64,000 bases of DNA from Saprospiraceae bacterium (GTDB taxonomy: Bacteria; Bacteroidota; Bacteroidia; Chitinophagales; Saprospiraceae): assembly GCA_020627825.1 (NCBI GenBank), contig JAHDGD010000002.1:25176-89175 (forward strand), written 5' to 3'. Below the pieces are notes generated by a model that was given only the letters and a program-made list of their open reading frames with translations, was not told where the DNA came from and made no database searches. The translations under genes and the position numbers were made by a program. Shown here one piece after another: positions 37,254 to 45,192 of the stretch (position 1 is its first letter; each line of letters opens with the position of its first letter).

Positions 37254-37520
37254 TAGCGGAAAAAGTCCTTTATTATAAGTAATTAAAAGATTTAAACACT
37301 TCCTATAACAAGTATAAATAACAAAAGATACAATAGTACATTCTCAACTTTCATAATATTTCTATTAGTTATATATACTAAAGACACCATTAAATTGAAA
37401 AGTCCTATCTTTTGAAGCAGATTTTTAAAATTTTCTTAGATTTTTTTTAAATCTAGGCTTATTCCTTTCTATAACATTATTCTAATACTTCATTAAGCAC
37501 ATTATTTGAAGGATAGTATG

Positions 37521-38084
37521 TTAGAACCACTTGTTCTTTAGATAATCTTGGCTGATATGACCGAACATGTTAACTAAGCCATCTTCCACTAGATGATCAA
37601 CAGTACGTACTAAAATTTCATATTCAGTGAACTGTTGTCCTTTTCTGAGTTGTTCATTGTATTCATAATAAAAGGTAGGCAATCCAGCATATCTAAATTC
37701 CCATTTATCATCATTATTTAACTTTGCACTAATAACTTTTGCTTCACCATCAGGAGAATCTTTTAAAAGAGAATGAATAATCAATAAAACCTTATCTTTT
37801 GACACTGCGAAAAGCATTATGTCAGATATAATAAAGTCCTCTTCTTTATAAAATCCCATACTGCTATAGTTTTCTATCCAGTAGTCGATTTCAGTCCTTA
37901 AAAGACTTTTCATATATTCAGCGTCGTTCTTATCAACAGTCTTGTCGACATATTCTTGAACTACGCTATTCATTGTATACGTATTCATTTTTTGATCATT
38001 TGTACTTGAGGCACACGAAAGTAAGCTAAAAAATATCAATAGATTGCATGAAAACAAATGAAATGTTAGAAAATTTAAGCCCAT
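37521..38084 (-). CDS. Hypothetical lipoprotein overlapping the lipase gene (possible immunity protein)
   Basis: A hydrophobic N-terminus with lipobox FFSLLSC predicts a lipid-anchored envelope protein of about 165 mature residues. The mature part is alpha/beta with a conserved-looking core (IDYWIENYSSMGFYKEED, WEFRYAGLPTFYYEYNEQL), not a family I know. Its first 10 bases overlap the 3' end of the predicted lipase gene, so the two are translationally coupled. Small envelope lipoproteins of this kind often neutralise phospholipase effectors, which fits but is not shown by sequence alone. Confidence 0.65.
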   Translation of the reverse strand: MGLNFLTFHLFSCNLLIFFSLLSCASSTNDQKMNTYTMNSVVQEYVDKTVDKNDAEYMKSLLRTEIDYWIENYSSMGFYKEEDFIISDIMLFAVSKDKVLLIIHSLLKDSPDGEAKVISAKLNNDDKWEFRYAGLPTFYYEYNEQLRKGQQFTEYEILVRTVDHLVEDGLVNMFGHISQDYLKNKWF

Positions 38085-39778
38085 GCATCTGTTTCTTTGA
38101 TTATTCCAATCACTTTAGCTACTCTTTTACGCATAGCTTCAATCTTTCTTTGGATTTTCTTAATCAAAGATTTAAGTTTTCTTTGTACAGATTTCATTGT
38201 TTTCTCTACATACTTTTCCCCTTTACTAATTTGGCTTTTTGCCCAAGATGAAATCTTTTCTACTTGACCATTTACCCAAGATTCTAGCGAATCTGATTTT
38301 TCAGTTATCCAATTTTCAAGATCTGAAGTCTTTGATTCAAGCCATAAATTCGCTTCATTAACTTTAGACTGAGCTGTATCCACAATCTCATTTTCTTTAT
38401 TTCGAACTTTATCAACTTGTGTATCTTTTTTGCCTTTTACCCAATCTGATAACTTTCCAATTTCACCACTTAGAATACCTCCTGTCTTCTTGTTCAGCCA
38501 GTCTGATCCTTCTTTTATTTTGTCATCAATAAAATCATCCCCTTTATCTACCTTATCATCTACCCATTCATCTGCTTCATTGATTTTTTCATCTACCCAT
38601 TCTTTTCCATCCTCTCTTTTTTCATCTAACCAGTCAGCACCTTGTCCTACTTTTTCTTTAAAAATACTGTTTGCACTTGATACATTTTGTCTTACCCATT
38701 CTTGGAGCTCTGAAATTTTATTTCTGATATCTTGAGGGAGACCCTCTACCTTATCAATGATTTTAGGAATATTGATAGAACGACCTTCATATCCTTCTTG
38801 AGAAACTTCTTGATGATTATAATTTTCAGTATCATAATCTGTATCAGCATTTGGAGCAATATATCCGTCTCTTCCCGGTTTATATTTTGTTAAGGTATAA
38901 TCATGATCTGTTACATTGTGACCACCTCTATCACCAAGTAAACTTTGATCTAGACCAGGTACATCATGAACCATAAATTCATGGATCCCTTGAATCGGTG
39001 CTAAATAAGAACCTGATCCCTTCGGAATGATTCCCCAGCCTGAAGACGCATTACTCCCATCAGAAGAGACAACATCATTTTTATGAGAATATTGCACCCC
39101 TCTTATTTCACTTGGATGTTCGATATCAGCAGGTTGATGTGGAGCAAAATAATATACCGCCCTAACATTAAACACCTGTTTACCTTGATCTTGATTATGT
39201 GCGAGTAACGTACGAGCTAACCCAGCTGCATATGCTCCTCCCATACTATGACCTACTATGTTTATATCATCAGGAATACAACCATTTTCATCAACTGCAA
39301 ATGAACCTGCTTGCAATTGACGGATAATCATTTGTCCCGCAGCTTCTCCATATTCCATTCTATCTTTTGCAGATGATAGTGGACCTGCACTTCCATCAAA
39401 ATAAAATGTAGAATCCGCATTTGGCTCTTTACCTGTAAATCTTTCTTCTAATTGATCATCTATGTTTCCCCAGTATCCTTCTCCTCCTTTGATTTGAGAT
39501 TGATCTTCATGCATCGTTTCTCCATTCCCTTCAGAATCTTGCTTTTCTGCTTCTTCTCGTGATTCATTTCCTAGATAATCACGCTCAGGTAAAAATCCAT
39601 TTACGTAAAATGTAATACTTCCTTGAGTATCAAATGATTTATTTTCTTGTTCAGATTCACTCCCACTTGTCAAATTATACTCAGGAGCCTGCATAGAAGG
39701 TGCTGATGTTTGACTTATAGAATCAGCAAAATTTATAGATTTTTGGGGTGCGGCTGGTCGTTTGGTTTTTTTACGCAT
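38075..39778 (-). CDS. Predicted alpha/beta-hydrolase lipase with Trp-containing 11-residue repeat tail
   Basis: No signal peptide; the N-terminus is basic and Pro-rich (MRKKTKRPAAPQKS). Residues 50-340 look like a lipase: strand ITFYVNGF, nucleophile Ser178 in the elbow NIVGHSMGGAYA, then YYFAPHQPADIEH and HNVTDHDYTL with candidate Asp and His. The C-terminal 200 residues hold ten 11-residue repeats in two blocks (DNA 38477-38641 and 38189-38353), each with Trp or another aromatic at position 4 (GKEWVDEKINE, ADEWVDDKVDK, LENWITEKSDS), then a basic tail. The tail should form a membrane-binding amphipathic helix. I start at ATG 39778; TTG 39811 is possible. Confidence 0.75.
   Translation of the reverse strand: MRKKTKRPAAPQKSINFADSISQTSAPSMQAPEYNLTSGSESEQENKSFDTQGSITFYVNGFLPERDYLGNESREEAEKQDSEGNGETMHEDQSQIKGGEGYWGNIDDQLEERFTGKEPNADSTFYFDGSAGPLSSAKDRMEYGEAAGQMIIRQLQAGSFAVDENGCIPDDINIVGHSMGGAYAAGLARTLLAHNQDQGKQVFNVRAVYYFAPHQPADIEHPSEIRGVQYSHKNDVVSSDGSNASSGWGIIPKGSGSYLAPIQGIHEFMVHDVPGLDQSLLGDRGGHNVTDHDYTLTKYKPGRDGYIAPNADTDYDTENYNHQEVSQEGYEGRSINIPKIIDKVEGLPQDIRNKISELQEWVRQNVSSANSIFKEKVGQGADWLDEKREDGKEWVDEKINEADEWVDDKVDKGDDFIDDKIKEGSDWLNKKTGGILSGEIGKLSDWVKGKKDTQVDKVRNKENEIVDTAQSKVNEANLWLESKTSDLENWITEKSDSLESWVNGQVEKISSWAKSQISKGEKYVEKTMKSVQRKLKSLIKKIQRKIEAMRKRVAKVIGIIKETDAWA
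38189..38353 (-). repeat. 11-residue repeat block B in the lipase tail
   Basis: Five consecutive 33-base units, starting ANLWLESKTSD and ending GEKYVEKTMKS, keep an aromatic at position 4. Confidence 0.8.
38477..38641 (-). repeat. 11-residue repeat block A in the lipase tail
   Basis: Five consecutive 33-base units from GADWLDEKRED to GSDWLNKKTGG, with an aromatic at position 4 and acidic/Lys pairs around it. Confidence 0.8.
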
Positions 39779-39873
39779 TGTTTCATTGTCATTATCCAAC
39801 ACAATGTACAAACTAAATATTACTAAATCAAGAAATCTTATTACTTTTTATGAGCTACTTCCAAGGTTTTTAT

Positions 39874-39911
39874 AAAAAAAGACCCCTCGGATCTTGCGAT
39901 GACGAGGAGCC
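39874..39911 (-). terminator. Intrinsic terminator of the exonuclease/GIY-YIG gene
   Basis: On the minus strand a 9-base stem (39911-39903 with 39889-39881, two wobbles) is followed by seven U. It lies about 180 bases past the stop of the 40093-41490 gene and isolates the lipase gene from it. Confidence 0.65.
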
Positions 39912-40092
39912 CATTCAACTAACTAACTAAACTAATGCTATTACTTTATTTCTCTAATACGAATTGTTAATTGAATTTTAAACACAATACTGTAACTACA
40001 AAGGTTAACTTTTGTTTAAGAATTTGCAAAATAAATTAAACATTAACTAAATTGCATGTGCAAACACTTGACATACAGGGAAATAAAAGTTG

Positions 40093-41490
40093 TTAAATTT
40101 TCACAATATGTTCATACTTTTTATCAAGTATGTAATTTCGAACAATAGAATTAAGTTCGGGATTTGTGTTTTGATAATCAACAGCTTCTAATATTTCTTC
40201 TATGCCTAGATCCAACCCTTCATTTTGAATGTAACCATATCCTCTGAAATGACCATCTTGCACTAAGAATACAGATTTATCATCTTTTGTTTTACCTTTA
40301 TCAATTAGGATTAAATCTTCTTCAAAATTTTTCAATAAAAACTGACGAGCAAATTGAGCTCTTTCATTATAAGTATCTTCAGATTCTTCAAGTATACAAG
40401 CACCATGGCATTTTTTAACCTTGTAGCTGTAACAAGGACCTTCATGAACTTTTTCTATACCACATTTAAATTCGCATAGCTCAAAGTCCCTGCACAATGC
40501 AGCAAGAATCGCTTTACATGATCTTACAGAACTGTAATACCCAAGAATGTCTTTATCTTTCTCATTCTTCTTACTAGCCTTCATGAAACCATAATTCACA
40601 TAGCCTAGTGTATCTACACTTGAAAAAATAAAATAAGGATATTCTCTTGTTCTTTGAGCTTTATTTATTTCAGGTCGGTGCTTTTTAATTTCATTCGATT
40701 CTAAGATCATAGATGCTAATTCACTTCCTGTTAATTCATAACTTATATGATGCACATACTTTTGCAAATTTTCTGCCTTTTTAGTTGTTTTACTAAAGTG
40801 TTGAAAAACTCTTTTTTTGATGTTTATAGATTTACCAATATATACTGGTGCCCCATATTCATTATAAAAATAGTAAACCCCAGTTTTCTCAGGTAGATTG
40901 TGCAAAAAATCAATCGTTATATTTCGTGGCAATCTGCTTTCTTTGATCCCTTCATTTACTAGTAATTTTACATGTGTATCATTTTCTTGCTCTGCTAAAA
41001 TTTTACCAAGAATTATGGCAGTAGCTCTTGCATCATCCAATGCTCTATGCCGCGCTTTCACATGGATTCCAAAATGTTTTATAAGATTGCCTAAACTATA
41101 TGATTTTAACCCTGGGAAGGCCTTTCTTGTAAGACGAACTGTGCATAATTGTCTTTTTGTAAAGGTATACCCTAATTCTTCAAATGCTTGTTTTATGAAA
41201 CCATAATCAAATCGCACATTATGCGCCACAAATACTGCTCCTTCGGTCATTTCAACTATTGTTTTAGCTATAGCATAAAACGGAGGAGCATCTTGTACCA
41301 TTTCATTTGTAATTCCCGTTATCCTTGTGATATTAGGAGGAATGGAACGCCCTGGATTAACTAAGCTTTCATATTCTGCAATAATTTGTTCTCCATCATG
41401 AATGACAATCCCTACTTCTGTAATTTTATCTCTTTTTGCCATTCCCCCTGTGGTCTCTATATCAATTACCGCATATTTTTTCTTTGCCAT
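40093..41490 (-). CDS. DEDDh 3'-5' exonuclease fused to a GIY-YIG endonuclease
   Basis: Residues 1-165 are a DnaQ-like proofreading-type exonuclease (AVIDIETTGG, FVAHNVRFDYGFI, RHRALDDARATA). Residues about 200-290 are a UvrC/Cho-type GIY-YIG nuclease (GVYYFYNEYGAPVYIGKS, KRVFQHF, ESNEIKKHRPEINK). A C-terminal part has four or more Cys (CRDFELCEFKCG, CYSYKVKKCHGAC) that may bind metal. The UvrB-binding and helix-hairpin-helix parts of UvrC are absent. Such fusions are known in several phyla and act in DNA repair or as Cho-like back-up nucleases. The -7 element lies 58 bases upstream. Confidence 0.93.
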   Translation of the reverse strand: MAKKKYAVIDIETTGGMAKRDKITEVGIVIHDGEQIIAEYESLVNPGRSIPPNITRITGITNEMVQDAPPFYAIAKTIVEMTEGAVFVAHNVRFDYGFIKQAFEELGYTFTKRQLCTVRLTRKAFPGLKSYSLGNLIKHFGIHVKARHRALDDARATAIILGKILAEQENDTHVKLLVNEGIKESRLPRNITIDFLHNLPEKTGVYYFYNEYGAPVYIGKSINIKKRVFQHFSKTTKKAENLQKYVHHISYELTGSELASMILESNEIKKHRPEINKAQRTREYPYFIFSSVDTLGYVNYGFMKASKKNEKDKDILGYYSSVRSCKAILAALCRDFELCEFKCGIEKVHEGPCYSYKVKKCHGACILEESEDTYNERAQFARQFLLKNFEEDLILIDKGKTKDDKSVFLVQDGHFRGYGYIQNEGLDLGIEEILEAVDYQNTNPELNSIVRNYILDKKYEHIVKI

Positions 41491-41547
41491 TCTTTTAATT
41501 ATTAATGTCTATATTAATAGTTACTATTTGAACGTTGTATATATTTA

Positions 41548-41555
41548 CAAATGTA
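41548..41555 (-). promoter_or_regulatory. Promoter -7 element of the exonuclease/GIY-YIG gene (TACATTTG)
   Basis: Exact TAnnTTTG match in the 81-base divergent gap, 58 bases before the ATG. Confidence 0.45.
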
Positions 41556-41571
41556 CTAATATAACCGAACT

Positions 41572-42810
41572 ATGTTTTTTATTCCCTCACTGAAAAAAGC
41601 ATCTTTTTCAATTGTTTCTTTTTTGATCTTAACTATTATTGGTTTTCAATCTTGCAAACAAGCTAATTCTCAGATCATACAATATGAGCCTAATATTGAG
41701 GAAAATCGAATCATTACAGGTGCAGAAAAAATGTTGGATTATATCCCCTTACTTAAGGATAAAAAAGTAGGGCTTGTGGTCAATCACACCAGTTTTATAG
41801 GAAATAAACATTTAGCTGATAGTTTATTAGATTTCGAAATTAATGTATTGAAAATTTTTGCACCAGAACATGGTTTTCGAGGAACAGCAGATGCTGGTGC
41901 TAAGATTAAAGATGGGGTTGACCCCAAAACTGGGCTCCCTGTATTTTCACTTTATGGCAAAACAAAGAAACCTACACCTGAAATGATGGAGGATTTAGAT
42001 ATTATGGTATTCGATATACAAGATGTGGGTTGTCGGTTTTACACCTATATCAGTACATTAACCTATGTTATGGAGGCTTGCGCCCAAAAAGGAATTCCAT
42101 TGATTGTTCTTGACCGTCCCAATCCCAATGGACATTATGTAGATGGACCTGTGCTAAAAAAAGGTTTTGAGTCTTTTGTTGGCATGCATGAGGTTCCCGT
42201 TGTGTATGGACTTACAATAGGGGAGTATGGCCTTATGGTCAATGGAGAAGGATGGCTTGAAAATGGCATACAATGTGACTACACAGTTATTGAATTATCA
42301 CAATATGAACATCGTAAAAGTGAGCCGCTTCCCATTGCCCCATCTCCTAATCTTCCTTCCTATAATAGCGTACTGTTATATCCTTGGTTGTGCTTTTTTG
42401 AAGGAACTGTAGTAAGTGTAGGAAGAGGAACAAGCAAGCCATTCCAGCAATTTGGGCATCCTCTATATCGTGATAAAACGTATTCATTTACTCCTAAAAG
42501 TGGTAAAGGAGCGACATATCCTAAGCTTGAAAATCAATTGTGCTATGGTATTGACCTATCTGTAAAAGACCCACTATTTCATTATGCTCAAGCCTCTTTT
42601 AACTTGGACTATTTTGTTGACATGTATAATGAGTTAAATAGTACTTCAGATTTCTTTTTAAAGAATAATTTTATTGATAAATTATATGGATCTGATCAAT
42701 TAAGAAAAGACTTAATGGCGGGTAAAACTGCTCAAGAAATTAAAGATAGCTGGAGCGAAGATTTAGTGGATTATACGTTAATGAGTGCTAAATATCATTT
42801 ATACGATTAA
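41572..42810 (+). CDS. NamZ-like exo-beta-N-acetylmuramidase (DUF1343), lipoprotein
   Basis: DUF1343 includes NamZ, which removes non-reducing MurNAc from peptidoglycan fragments. Landmarks are KVGLVVNHTSF, FAPEHGFRGTADAG, FSLYGKTKKPTPEMM, FDIQDVGCRFYTYISTL, VLDRPNPNGHYVDGPVL and GLTIGEYGLM. The N-terminus has a lipobox (IIGFQSC), so it acts in the envelope, probably in wall recycling. Its stop overlaps the convergent beta-barrel gene by 4 bases. Confidence 0.93.
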   Translation: MFFIPSLKKASFSIVSFLILTIIGFQSCKQANSQIIQYEPNIEENRIITGAEKMLDYIPLLKDKKVGLVVNHTSFIGNKHLADSLLDFEINVLKIFAPEHGFRGTADAGAKIKDGVDPKTGLPVFSLYGKTKKPTPEMMEDLDIMVFDIQDVGCRFYTYISTLTYVMEACAQKGIPLIVLDRPNPNGHYVDGPVLKKGFESFVGMHEVPVVYGLTIGEYGLMVNGEGWLENGIQCDYTVIELSQYEHRKSEPLPIAPSPNLPSYNSVLLYPWLCFFEGTVVSVGRGTSKPFQQFGHPLYRDKTYSFTPKSGKGATYPKLENQLCYGIDLSVKDPLFHYAQASFNLDYFVDMYNELNSTSDFFLKNNFIDKLYGSDQLRKDLMAGKTAQEIKDSWSEDLVDYTLMSAKYHLYD

Positions 42811-44912
42811 AAGGAGAATTTCACTTGAGCTTTTACCTGTGAGCGAATTCTTCCTGGAATAAAAGTGACTCCGCTACCAAAATTTAAATTTGTAATGTCT
42901 CCTTCTTCATCATTAAATGGACTCGACAATCTCGTTATTTCATACCGCCCTTCTAAAGTAATATGACGTGTTGCTCTTATTCTAGTATTGATATAATACC
43001 GTAATCCTCTACCATTATAAGCTGGAATATAGTACTCATTTAATATATCATTTTCATAAGCATAAATTCTGGCGTCAAAATCATTTATATCAAAGTATGC
43101 ATATCGCATATTAAAACTATAATTTTCACCGACAGGTTTGTATATAATATCTTGATATACTAGAAAACCATTGAATGAATGAGATTGAAATATATCATAC
43201 CAACTAAACTCAACTCTATTTCTTACAGTTAAACCATTACCAAGATTTTTGTTGAAATTAAAACGTAGTCGTTGTCTAACATTTGGTACTGCTTTATCAA
43301 TTCTTGCATTTATATTCCTGGGTTTATTCTCATAAAAGTATTGCATATATGCTTCCCACTTTCTTTTTTTGAAATACTTAATTCGCACTAGGTATTCTGT
43401 TCCTACTCCTGGTGCATCAACACGAAAACGTAACCATGGATTTTGCCACATATCAGCATATGCATTAATTACCCACATATTTGAAGGTCGAAATTCAAGA
43501 CCAGCATATAGTCCCATTTCATTTCTGGCATTGGGGCTTTCGCCAAAAGAATTTGCAGCAAAACTCTCATAACCTCTACTGTAATTTCGATAAGCAAGAA
43601 CCATATCTAATTTGGGGTCCAACCCCACCAATAAACCATGAATCTGAGCCAAAGAAAGGTTTTTATCCGTCGCAACTTCTCCAAAAACATTGACATTCTT
43701 AATATTAAATCCGTAATCAATTGAAGTATTGATGAATCTATTTCCTGTAGGAAAATATTGCTGGTATAATTGATTAGAAGCTAATAATGTTGCGTTAAAC
43801 TGATCGTACAATGTCTGCACACCAATGTGTCCTTTTTTGAATCTATACTTAAGAGCCGAACCCGCAGTAAATTGTTTTAATTGATTCTTTCTTTGTAGTT
43901 CAGATTCCGTCCTATTTAAACCTCCAAGAGGTAGAGAAGCAATAAAATTTGCATCAATAGGTAAATCTTCATTAATAACTAAATTTCCCGTCCTATTTTT
44001 ATAGGAAACAAAATGAGTCCACTCTGCATGCTTACCTAAATTAAAAGTAACTGCACCTCCTCTTAAGAAATTGAGTTCTGCAACCGAAGTATAAGAACGA
44101 ACAGTATATCCTCCTCTTCTTATCGAAGTCGTCAAAGAACTTTTTCCTCCACCGAATCCATTTTGCATAATCAATCCTTGTCCAAGATTAATAGCATAAT
44201 CTCCTAAGCTAAGATACTTAATCCTTTTATTAAGATCTTTTGTGTATAAATGAAATGAATAATAATCTGCGCCATATGTTTTACCTGGATAATAATAAGG
44301 TTCGCCTTGATCTTTTTCCGCTATAAATCCCATTTTGAATTTATTCCCTACTGTCATTTGATATCGTACATATAAGTGATTAGGGTCGCCTAAGAAACGA
44401 GGAGGATCTTCTTGTGTGCCTAGAAAACCAGCTTGAGTTTGTAACAACCGCTTCCATTTTATATATACTCGATGTTTTGCGGAAGAAAAATCGGATGCTA
44501 AACTCTTTTTATTTACTGTAGCTATTGCATTGACTTGTGTAACTTCTCTTAATAACTGAATAGTCAAGAGATCAAAGCCTGGGATGGTCTGTAATTCATG
44601 AATTTTTTTGAGTTTCCCCAGTTTATCTCTATGTTCTAGTAAATTAGAAATCTGAATCTCGTTTAAGAAAAATAATTCTTGAAGATCAGTACGTGAAGCG
44701 GAATTGAGATTTATTGGATTTTGACTTAATATGTCGTATTCTTCATAAAGTGTATTAAAATCAAAATCGCCTTCTTCGCCAGAGTTCTCTATGAAAGCAG
44801 AAATCATATCAGCAATTGCCTGATTCAGATTGTTATTTTCCTGTGCATTTCCTTTGGGCTTAAAGCCCAAAAATGTTAAAATAAGGAAGCAAACAAGGGT
44901 TGAATTACGCAT
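42807..44912 (-). CDS. Helix-hairpin-helix plus outer membrane beta-barrel protein
   Basis: 701 residues. A signal peptide (LVCFLILTFLGFKPKGNAQ) is followed by two ComEA-like helix-hairpin-helix motifs (about 60-130; NSASRTDLQELFFLNE, KIHELQTIPGFDLLT). The remaining 560 residues have many alternating aromatic strands, and the chain ends in Phe (VKAQVKFSF), as outer membrane barrels do. HhH modules usually bind DNA without sequence specificity. The arrangement recurs in Bacteroidota with no proven role. An exact -7 element lies 7 bases before the ATG. The palindrome copy at 44853-44871 encodes part of the signal peptide. Confidence 0.85.
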   Translation of the reverse strand: MRNSTLVCFLILTFLGFKPKGNAQENNNLNQAIADMISAFIENSGEEGDFDFNTLYEEYDILSQNPINLNSASRTDLQELFFLNEIQISNLLEHRDKLGKLKKIHELQTIPGFDLLTIQLLREVTQVNAIATVNKKSLASDFSSAKHRVYIKWKRLLQTQAGFLGTQEDPPRFLGDPNHLYVRYQMTVGNKFKMGFIAEKDQGEPYYYPGKTYGADYYSFHLYTKDLNKRIKYLSLGDYAINLGQGLIMQNGFGGGKSSLTTSIRRGGYTVRSYTSVAELNFLRGGAVTFNLGKHAEWTHFVSYKNRTGNLVINEDLPIDANFIASLPLGGLNRTESELQRKNQLKQFTAGSALKYRFKKGHIGVQTLYDQFNATLLASNQLYQQYFPTGNRFINTSIDYGFNIKNVNVFGEVATDKNLSLAQIHGLLVGLDPKLDMVLAYRNYSRGYESFAANSFGESPNARNEMGLYAGLEFRPSNMWVINAYADMWQNPWLRFRVDAPGVGTEYLVRIKYFKKRKWEAYMQYFYENKPRNINARIDKAVPNVRQRLRFNFNKNLGNGLTVRNRVEFSWYDIFQSHSFNGFLVYQDIIYKPVGENYSFNMRYAYFDINDFDARIYAYENDILNEYYIPAYNGRGLRYYINTRIRATRHITLEGRYEITRLSSPFNDEEGDITNLNFGSGVTFIPGRIRSQVKAQVKFSF
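44853..44871. repeat. Dispersed palindrome copy 4, inside a signal-peptide coding region
   Basis: TTTGGGCTT-A-AAGCCCAAA, 9-base arms with a single central base, read in frame as part of LGFKPKG in the signal peptide of the HhH/barrel protein. Confidence 0.8.
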
Positions 44913-44919
44913 ATCTCTT

Positions 44920-44927
44920 CAAATGTA
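44920..44927 (-). promoter_or_regulatory. Promoter -7 element of the HhH/barrel gene (TACATTTG)
   Basis: Exact TAnnTTTG match 7 bases before the ATG, so transcription should start at about the first base of the start codon. Confidence 0.5.
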
Positions 44928-44967
44928 AGAACTGTGCTTGAAAAAGTCCTCTATTTTCGTATTCAAT

Positions 44968-45146
44968 ATTAAACCCGCATTATGAATAAAAATATCTATG
45001 ATGACCTAAACTGCCTTTGAAATAATGGTTTCGCTAATTTTTGCTCACTCACTATAATGATGCCTATAATTCATTCATAAAAGTTGTTATTTTTTCGGCA
45101 TCTCAATTCTTATTTTGAAGTTCTATTGCATAATGCGATTTAAAAG
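44968..45146. repeat. MITE-like inverted element, copy 1
   Basis: Non-coding, about 180 bases. It begins ATTAAACCCGCATTATG and ends with TTGCATAATGCGATTTAAA, imperfect inverted ends. Bases 45001-45028 are identical, in reverse orientation, to 50652-50679, and further similarity spreads on both sides. It fills the gap between the HhH/barrel gene and dgt. Confidence 0.7.
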
Positions 45147-45167
45147 TTAATAATGCAATAAAATAAG

Positions 45168-45175
45168 TAGTTTTG
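45168..45175 (+). promoter_or_regulatory. Promoter -7 element of dgt (TAGTTTTG)
   Basis: Exact TAnnTTTG match 17 bases before the ATG, just past the right end of the MITE-like element. Confidence 0.5.
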
Positions 45176-45192
45176 CGCATTACAAAATTACT

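Noticed and set aside
37435..37457. AT-rich hairpin in the 37.3-37.5 kb gap
   Set aside because: The stem is almost only A-T with a T-only loop and no T tract; probably chance in AT-rich DNA.
38189..38641. Regular 33-base repeats considered as a CRISPR-like or minisatellite array
   Set aside because: Units are in frame, diverged at DNA level and conserved as protein; they are coding 11-mers with no spacers.
40066..40075. CTTGACAT resembling an E. coli -35 box
   Set aside because: Bacteroidota primary sigma does not use TTGACA; no suitable -7 element or plus-strand gene follows.
40093..41490. UvrC excision nuclease subunit
   Set aside because: It has the GIY-YIG domain but an N-terminal DEDDh exonuclease and no UvrB-binding or C-terminal nuclease/HhH domains.
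43611..43628. TGGGGT-n3-ACCCCA in the HhH/barrel gene
   Set aside because: Arms are only six bases and it lies deep in coding sequence; too weak to add to the palindrome family, as is GGGGTTGACCCC near 41925.
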